Shown piece by piece: positions 60,072 to 64,000 of a stretch of 64,000 nt of DNA. Each line of letters starts with the position of its first letter. Position 1 is the stretch's first letter. Location of the stretch: the NCBI GenBank assembly GCA_044226205.1, contig JBGAHL010000008.1, positions 124,001-188,000 on the forward strand. The letters run 5' to 3'. The DNA comes from M3007 sp044226205. Lineage in GTDB: Bacteria; Bacteroidota; Bacteroidia; Chitinophagales; Saprospiraceae. The notes under the pieces are model-generated. The model searched no databases. It had not been told where the DNA came from and saw only the letters and a program-made list of their open reading frames with translations. A program made the translations under genes and the position numbers.

Positions 60072-62813
60072 ATGAAAAACATCTATTCACTCCAGAAAAC
60101 AGGGCTGCTCTATTGCCTCTTTCTGGCTTCTTTTAGTCTGCTCAATGCTCAAAACCCCGGCACGCTGGACCCGGATTTTGGCCAAAACGGTAAAACAATC
60201 AAAAACCTGAGTTCGACTTTCGAACTGGCCTACGGTTGCGCGGTCCTGCCCGACGGAAAGATCATCGCCGGCGGCGACCTCTGGACGGGTCTCAAAGACT
60301 ATGTTTTTGCCACCCGACACCTGCCCGACGGCTCGCTCGACGAAAGTTTTTCCAATGACGGCCTCGCCACGTTCGGCAACGGAATGGTCGATTTTTATCC
60401 TTATGCCGTTACGGTACAGCCGGATGGCAAGATCCTGAGCACGGGCTGGCATTACGATGGGAATAACCTCTATGGTTTTGTAGCCCGTATGCTCCCGGAC
60501 GGCAGCCCCGACCCCGGATTCGCGAGCGGCGGTATGTTTATCTATGATACCAATGGTTCGATTAGTCGTTTTTATGCCATCGATGTGGATGCAGACGGCA
60601 AAATCCTGGTTGCAGGAAATGCCAATCTGGGCGCAGGCAACGAAGCCGTTGTAGTGCGTCTTTGGGCCAATGGCGCGCTGGACACGGGATTCGGCGTCGG
60701 GGGAACGACCAAACTGGACGTCTTGACCGGCACCGGCTCCTCATTTTTTTATGGCATCGATGTATTGCCGAATAATGGCGTTGTTTGCGCCGGCAGTCGC
60801 TCTGGCGGCATCGGGATTGTGGGGCGGTTCAACCCCGACGGATCACCGTTTTCCGGCTTTGGCAATAACGGTCTGGTAGAACTTGATAATACGGAGGGAA
60901 ACACCCAGTTGTATGCCGTTTCGGTACAGAACAACAATCAGTTTGTTGTAGCCGGCTACCGCAATTTACTTATCGGCCGGGCATTTTTGGTGGCCCGCTT
61001 GCTGGCCGACGGAGCGCTCGACAACACCTTTGCCTCAAATGGCGAAAACCAGTACCTGATCGGTACTGCCAATACGCTGCGTGCCGTATTGCCCCTGGCA
61101 GACGGCAAGATCCTCGCAGCGGGTTACCTGACCACTCCTCCCGACCAAATCAGCAGGGCCGCTCTGGTGCGTTACGACAGTGATGGCACGGTGGACCAAA
61201 GCTTCAACCCCGTGATCCCCGAGGAAAACTCGGGTTTTTACAGCCTGCAAACATTTCCCGACGGAAGGATACTCGCTGCCGGGTTCAAGCTGGAAGGCGA
61301 TTCCAATTTTGACCTGGCTTTGGCGAGTTTTATGCCCAACGGGGATGTCGACGCCAGCTTCGGCGACGCCGGCTGGAAGGCCCTGAATCTTCGCAATGGC
61401 TCCGATTATCAGCACGAAATTCTGCTCGGTACGGATGGCGTTATCTGGACGAACAGCGAAAAAGTAGTAGATGGGCAGACCGTACTGTCGAGGTTTTCGG
61501 GCGACGGCAACCTGTTGTCGGCAGAAAACACGCCTGCCGAACTGCAGGATGTGCAGTTTTCCCGTGACTTTACCATGCAGCCCGACGGCAAACTGGTGTA
61601 CGGCGGCAGCGCAGGGGCAAATCTGTTGGCACTTGGCCGCTGGCTGCCCGACGGCTCGATCGATGTCTCGTTTGGCGATCAGGGTTTTCTTCAAATAACG
61701 GTTGACAGCTTCTCAGAGCTGATTGTCAAGAAAATTGCTGTGCAAAACGATGGCAAATTGCTCGTTTTGTTCGATGCTTACGAAACTGGAAATTTCACCT
61801 ATGATCCGTATGTCGCACGTTTCCTGCCGGACGGCACACTCGACCTGACCTGGAATTCGACAGGGATGGTTCATTTCAATGGCAACATCGGCAAAATTGA
61901 CATCAACTCAATCCGCATACAACCTGACCAAAAAGTGCTGCTTGGCGGGACTTTCGCTTACGGTGACAAGGTTTATATCGCCCGCCTGTTGCCCAACGGT
62001 CACTACGATCCTGTATTCGGCATCAACGGAACCTATAAATTCGACCTGGGTTTGCAGGATGAAGAAATCATCTACGACCTGTTTGTCGATTATGACGGCC
62101 GAATCCTCGCTGCGTTTTCCAGCGATATGAACACCCATTCGACCGGCGTACTGCGCCTGACACCCGATGGCGACGACGACTTGTCTTTTGATGACGACGG
62201 GCTTGTACTGGTACCCAACAGCCACAACCCGACGGCCTACGAGGATATCATCTATGCCCCTCGCGTCGTGGTGCAAGCCAACGGCCGTATCCTGCTCAGC
62301 ACCCATCGCGGCGCCAATGCCGACTTCGCCCTGTATTGCTTTCTTTCGAATGGCGCGCCTGACCCAGGCTTTGGCGTGAACGGTATGTCGAAGCAGGATA
62401 TTCAGGGGTACAACGACTTCCCGACCGGCATGCTCCTCATGCCCGACGGTGGTATCGTGCAAACCGGCATCACGAGCAACGGCTTCGATCTGGATATCGC
62501 GCTGGTGCGCTACCTGCCCAATCTTACGGTCGGGGCGCCTACGCCCGCTGACGGCCCCAAGGCAATGCTTGTCTATCCGAACCCGCTCGGCCCGTCCAGC
62601 ACCCTGAAATACGTCAATCCTGCCCCCGGCGCGGTTACCGTGCAACTGGAAGACAGCCAGGGCCGTACGGTCCAGACCTGTTTTTCCGGCTGGCAGCCCG
62701 CCGGCGAACAAAACATCGATCTTCACCCCGATACCGGGCTTTCGGCTGGCTGGTATGTTTGCCGCGTGATGACGGGACAAGGGGATGTGGCGGTAAAAGT
62801 GGTGATCAGGTAA
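60072..62813 (+). CDS. T9SS-secreted delta-60 repeat protein
   Basis: A 913-residue protein with signal peptide MKNIYSLQKTGLLYCLFLAS. The body is about thirteen delta-60 (TIGR02608-type) repeats of some 55 residues (GTLDPDFGQNGKTIKNLSST, GCAVLPDGKIIAGGDLW, FARFLPDGTLD-like units), which form a beta-propeller. A C-terminal sorting domain starts AMLVYPNPLGPSSTLKYVNP and ends VAVKVVIR. It is predicted to be secreted through T9SS and to bind to the cell surface. It lies 25 bases after the GH65-like gene. Its specific function is unknown. Confidence 0.88.
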   Translation: MKNIYSLQKTGLLYCLFLASFSLLNAQNPGTLDPDFGQNGKTIKNLSSTFELAYGCAVLPDGKIIAGGDLWTGLKDYVFATRHLPDGSLDESFSNDGLATFGNGMVDFYPYAVTVQPDGKILSTGWHYDGNNLYGFVARMLPDGSPDPGFASGGMFIYDTNGSISRFYAIDVDADGKILVAGNANLGAGNEAVVVRLWANGALDTGFGVGGTTKLDVLTGTGSSFFYGIDVLPNNGVVCAGSRSGGIGIVGRFNPDGSPFSGFGNNGLVELDNTEGNTQLYAVSVQNNNQFVVAGYRNLLIGRAFLVARLLADGALDNTFASNGENQYLIGTANTLRAVLPLADGKILAAGYLTTPPDQISRAALVRYDSDGTVDQSFNPVIPEENSGFYSLQTFPDGRILAAGFKLEGDSNFDLALASFMPNGDVDASFGDAGWKALNLRNGSDYQHEILLGTDGVIWTNSEKVVDGQTVLSRFSGDGNLLSAENTPAELQDVQFSRDFTMQPDGKLVYGGSAGANLLALGRWLPDGSIDVSFGDQGFLQITVDSFSELIVKKIAVQNDGKLLVLFDAYETGNFTYDPYVARFLPDGTLDLTWNSTGMVHFNGNIGKIDINSIRIQPDQKVLLGGTFAYGDKVYIARLLPNGHYDPVFGINGTYKFDLGLQDEEIIYDLFVDYDGRILAAFSSDMNTHSTGVLRLTPDGDDDLSFDDDGLVLVPNSHNPTAYEDIIYAPRVVVQANGRILLSTHRGANADFALYCFLSNGAPDPGFGVNGMSKQDIQGYNDFPTGMLLMPDGGIVQTGITSNGFDLDIALVRYLPNLTVGAPTPADGPKAMLVYPNPLGPSSTLKYVNPAPGAVTVQLEDSQGRTVQTCFSGWQPAGEQNIDLHPDTGLSAGWYVCRVMTGQGDVAVKVVIR

Positions 62814-62900
62814 GCCAGCAGCATTTATACAGGACAAAGAAGCCGTCTCATAAGTCCTTTTGCTCAAAATCCTGCAAAATTGAATTTTAAATCGCGGCCA

Positions 62901-62934
62901 ACTGACGGGGTGACCCCAAAGTCACCCCGTCAGT
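62901..62934. repeat. Perfect 14-bp hairpin without T-run
   Basis: ACTGACGGGGTGAC (62901-62914) pairs perfectly with GTCACCCCGTCAGT (62921-62934) around CCCAAA. It lies 88 bases after one gene and 60 bases before the next. There is no T-run on either strand, so it is not a standard terminator; it may be a dispersed palindrome or regulatory site. Confidence 0.6.
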
Positions 62935-62993
62935 AATAACCTGACAAATTCGATACCCTGTAAATACCTTGCATCCCAAATTCGCCATCTGTC

Positions 62994-64000
62994 ATGTCCT
63001 CCCGTTCCAGCAGTCTTTTTCAGCTCGCCGTCGTGGTCAGCGCCCTCGGTTTTTTCGTCGATGTGTACGATCTTCTGCTATTTGGCATCGTGCGCAAACC
63101 CAGTTTGAGCGCGCTTGGTCTTTCTCCTGAAGAAGTGCTTACGCAGGGGGAATGGATCATCAGCGTGCAAATGATGGGTTTGCTGATCGGGGGGATCGTG
63201 TGGGGTATTCTGGGCGACAAAAAAGGCCGCCTGAGGGTGCTTTTCGGCTCCATTTTGCTCTATTCCATTGCCAATATCCTGAACGGGCTGGTTCAGTCGA
63301 TCCCGCAATACGTAGTGCTTCGTTTCATTGCGGGCGTTGGCCTGGCCGGCGAACTGGGCGCCGGCATCACCCTCGTCAGCGAATTGTTGCCCAAAGAAAA
63401 AAGGGGCATGGCTTCGGCCATGATCGCCTCCTTCGGTATTCTGGGCGCCGTGACGGCATTTTTGCTCAGCACGGTGTTCGACTGGCGTACCTGCTATTTT
63501 ATCGGGGGCGGACTGGGGCTGGCGCTGTTGCTGCTTCGGGTATCGGTTCGCGAAAGCGAGTTGTTTGCCCAAATGGCGCAATCAGAAGTGTCGAGAGGCA
63601 ATTTTTTGATGTTTTTTCAAAAAAAGGAACGTTTCTTCCGCTACCTGCGCTGCATCCTGATCGGCTTGCCGGCCTGGTACATCATCGGCGTACTGGCGAC
63701 CTTTTCGGATCAGTTCGGCAAGGCTTTCGGCATCCCGAACATCGATCCGGCCAAGGCCATCGTGTCGCTTTATTTGGCCATAGCCTTCGGCGACCTGAGC
63801 GTAGGATTGCTCGCACAGCGCCTTCGGAGCCGTAAAAAAGCCCTGTTCGTCTTTTACGGCATCTCCGTTTTTTTCACCACCCTGTACTTCCTGCAGCAGG
63901 GCGGTTCGGCTTCAAATTTTTACCTCATCTGCGCGGGTCTGGGTTACGGGACAGGGTTTACCGTGGTTTATATCACGATGAGCGCCGAGCAGTTCGGCAC
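62994..64000 (+). CDS. MFS transporter, partial (C-terminus beyond window)
   Basis: Read from ATG 62994, this gives at least 335 codons and remains open at the window edge. The protein is a major facilitator: the MFS motif A appears as WGILGDKKGRLRVLFGS between the second and third hydrophobic segments. About nine membrane helices are visible, and LRFIAGVGLAGELGAGITLV is the fourth-helix region. The cytosolic N-terminus is short. The acidic Asp-Tyr-Asp of FFVDVYDLLLFG in helix 1 is like that of sugar or aromatic-acid/H+ symporters. The substrate cannot be inferred from this part. A hairpin lies upstream. Confidence 0.9.
   Translation, partial: MSSRSSSLFQLAVVVSALGFFVDVYDLLLFGIVRKPSLSALGLSPEEVLTQGEWIISVQMMGLLIGGIVWGILGDKKGRLRVLFGSILLYSIANILNGLVQSIPQYVVLRFIAGVGLAGELGAGITLVSELLPKEKRGMASAMIASFGILGAVTAFLLSTVFDWRTCYFIGGGLGLALLLLRVSVRESELFAQMAQSEVSRGNFLMFFQKKERFFRYLRCILIGLPAWYIIGVLATFSDQFGKAFGIPNIDPAKAIVSLYLAIAFGDLSVGLLAQRLRSRKKALFVFYGISVFFTTLYFLQQGGSASNFYLICAGLGYGTGFTVVYITMSAEQFG

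Overview
The window looks like a chromosomal segment of a moderately GC-rich Bacteroidota bacterium, most likely of the Saprospiria/Lewinella type; this placement is inference from gene content. The evidence is a SusC/SusD pair, five large secreted proteins with type IX secretion (T9SS) C-terminal sorting domains, a DUF6029 protein, an effector-associated domain (EAD11-like) protein, a two-component propeller kinase with LytTR regulator, few Shine-Dalgarno sites, and several upstream matches to the Bacteroidetes -7 motif TAnnTTTG. I see no rRNA, tRNA, CRISPR array, phage or plasmid genes.

Layout. 1-5.4 kb: partial DUF6029 protein, a conserved hypothetical, and a T9SS surface protein. 5.4-7.04 kb: an intact IS4-family insertion sequence next to a nested palindromic element. 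7.0-16.5 kb: a beta-helix lipoprotein, two family-2 glycosyltransferases, two tandem paralogous T9SS proteins, and a polytopic mannosyltransferase-like enzyme carrying an in-frame palindromic insertion. 16.5-19 kb: a small conserved protein, a CPBP protease and pdxJ. 19.3-24.1 kb: a susC-susD operon with an attenuator-like leader and a strong terminator. 24.1-33.2 kb: a PstS-like lipoprotein and a TPR protein on the plus strand, a Gfo/Idh/MocA oxidoreductase, then exbB-exbD-exbD-tonB and a second tonB on the minus strand. Together these form a TonB energisation module that could power the SusC transporter. 33.5-39.4 kb: DUF4153 membrane protein, M1 aminopeptidase and kdsA as one minus-strand operon. 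39.5-43.9 kb: a small secreted protein, a membrane hydrolase, cdsA, pnuC, a 70-residue peptide with a double-glycine-like leader, and a YceI protein. 43.9-49.7 kb: sensor kinase plus LytTR regulator, a MerR/B12-like regulator, and the EAD11-like membrane protein. 49.8-64 kb: a PpiD-like chaperone, a 1366-residue T9SS protein with SprB-like repeats, a cytochrome-type lipoprotein, a GH65-like secreted glycosidase, a delta-60-repeat T9SS protein and a partial MFS transporter.

Most genes are housekeeping, envelope or surface genes. The most unusual signals are small: the palindromic element translated inside the mannosyltransferase, the hairpin that hides the transposase ribosome-binding site, the possible attenuator ahead of susC, the terminator almost touching the pnuC start, the RiPP-like small ORF, and the EAD11-like protein. 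No multi-gene system that I can call undescribed is evident.
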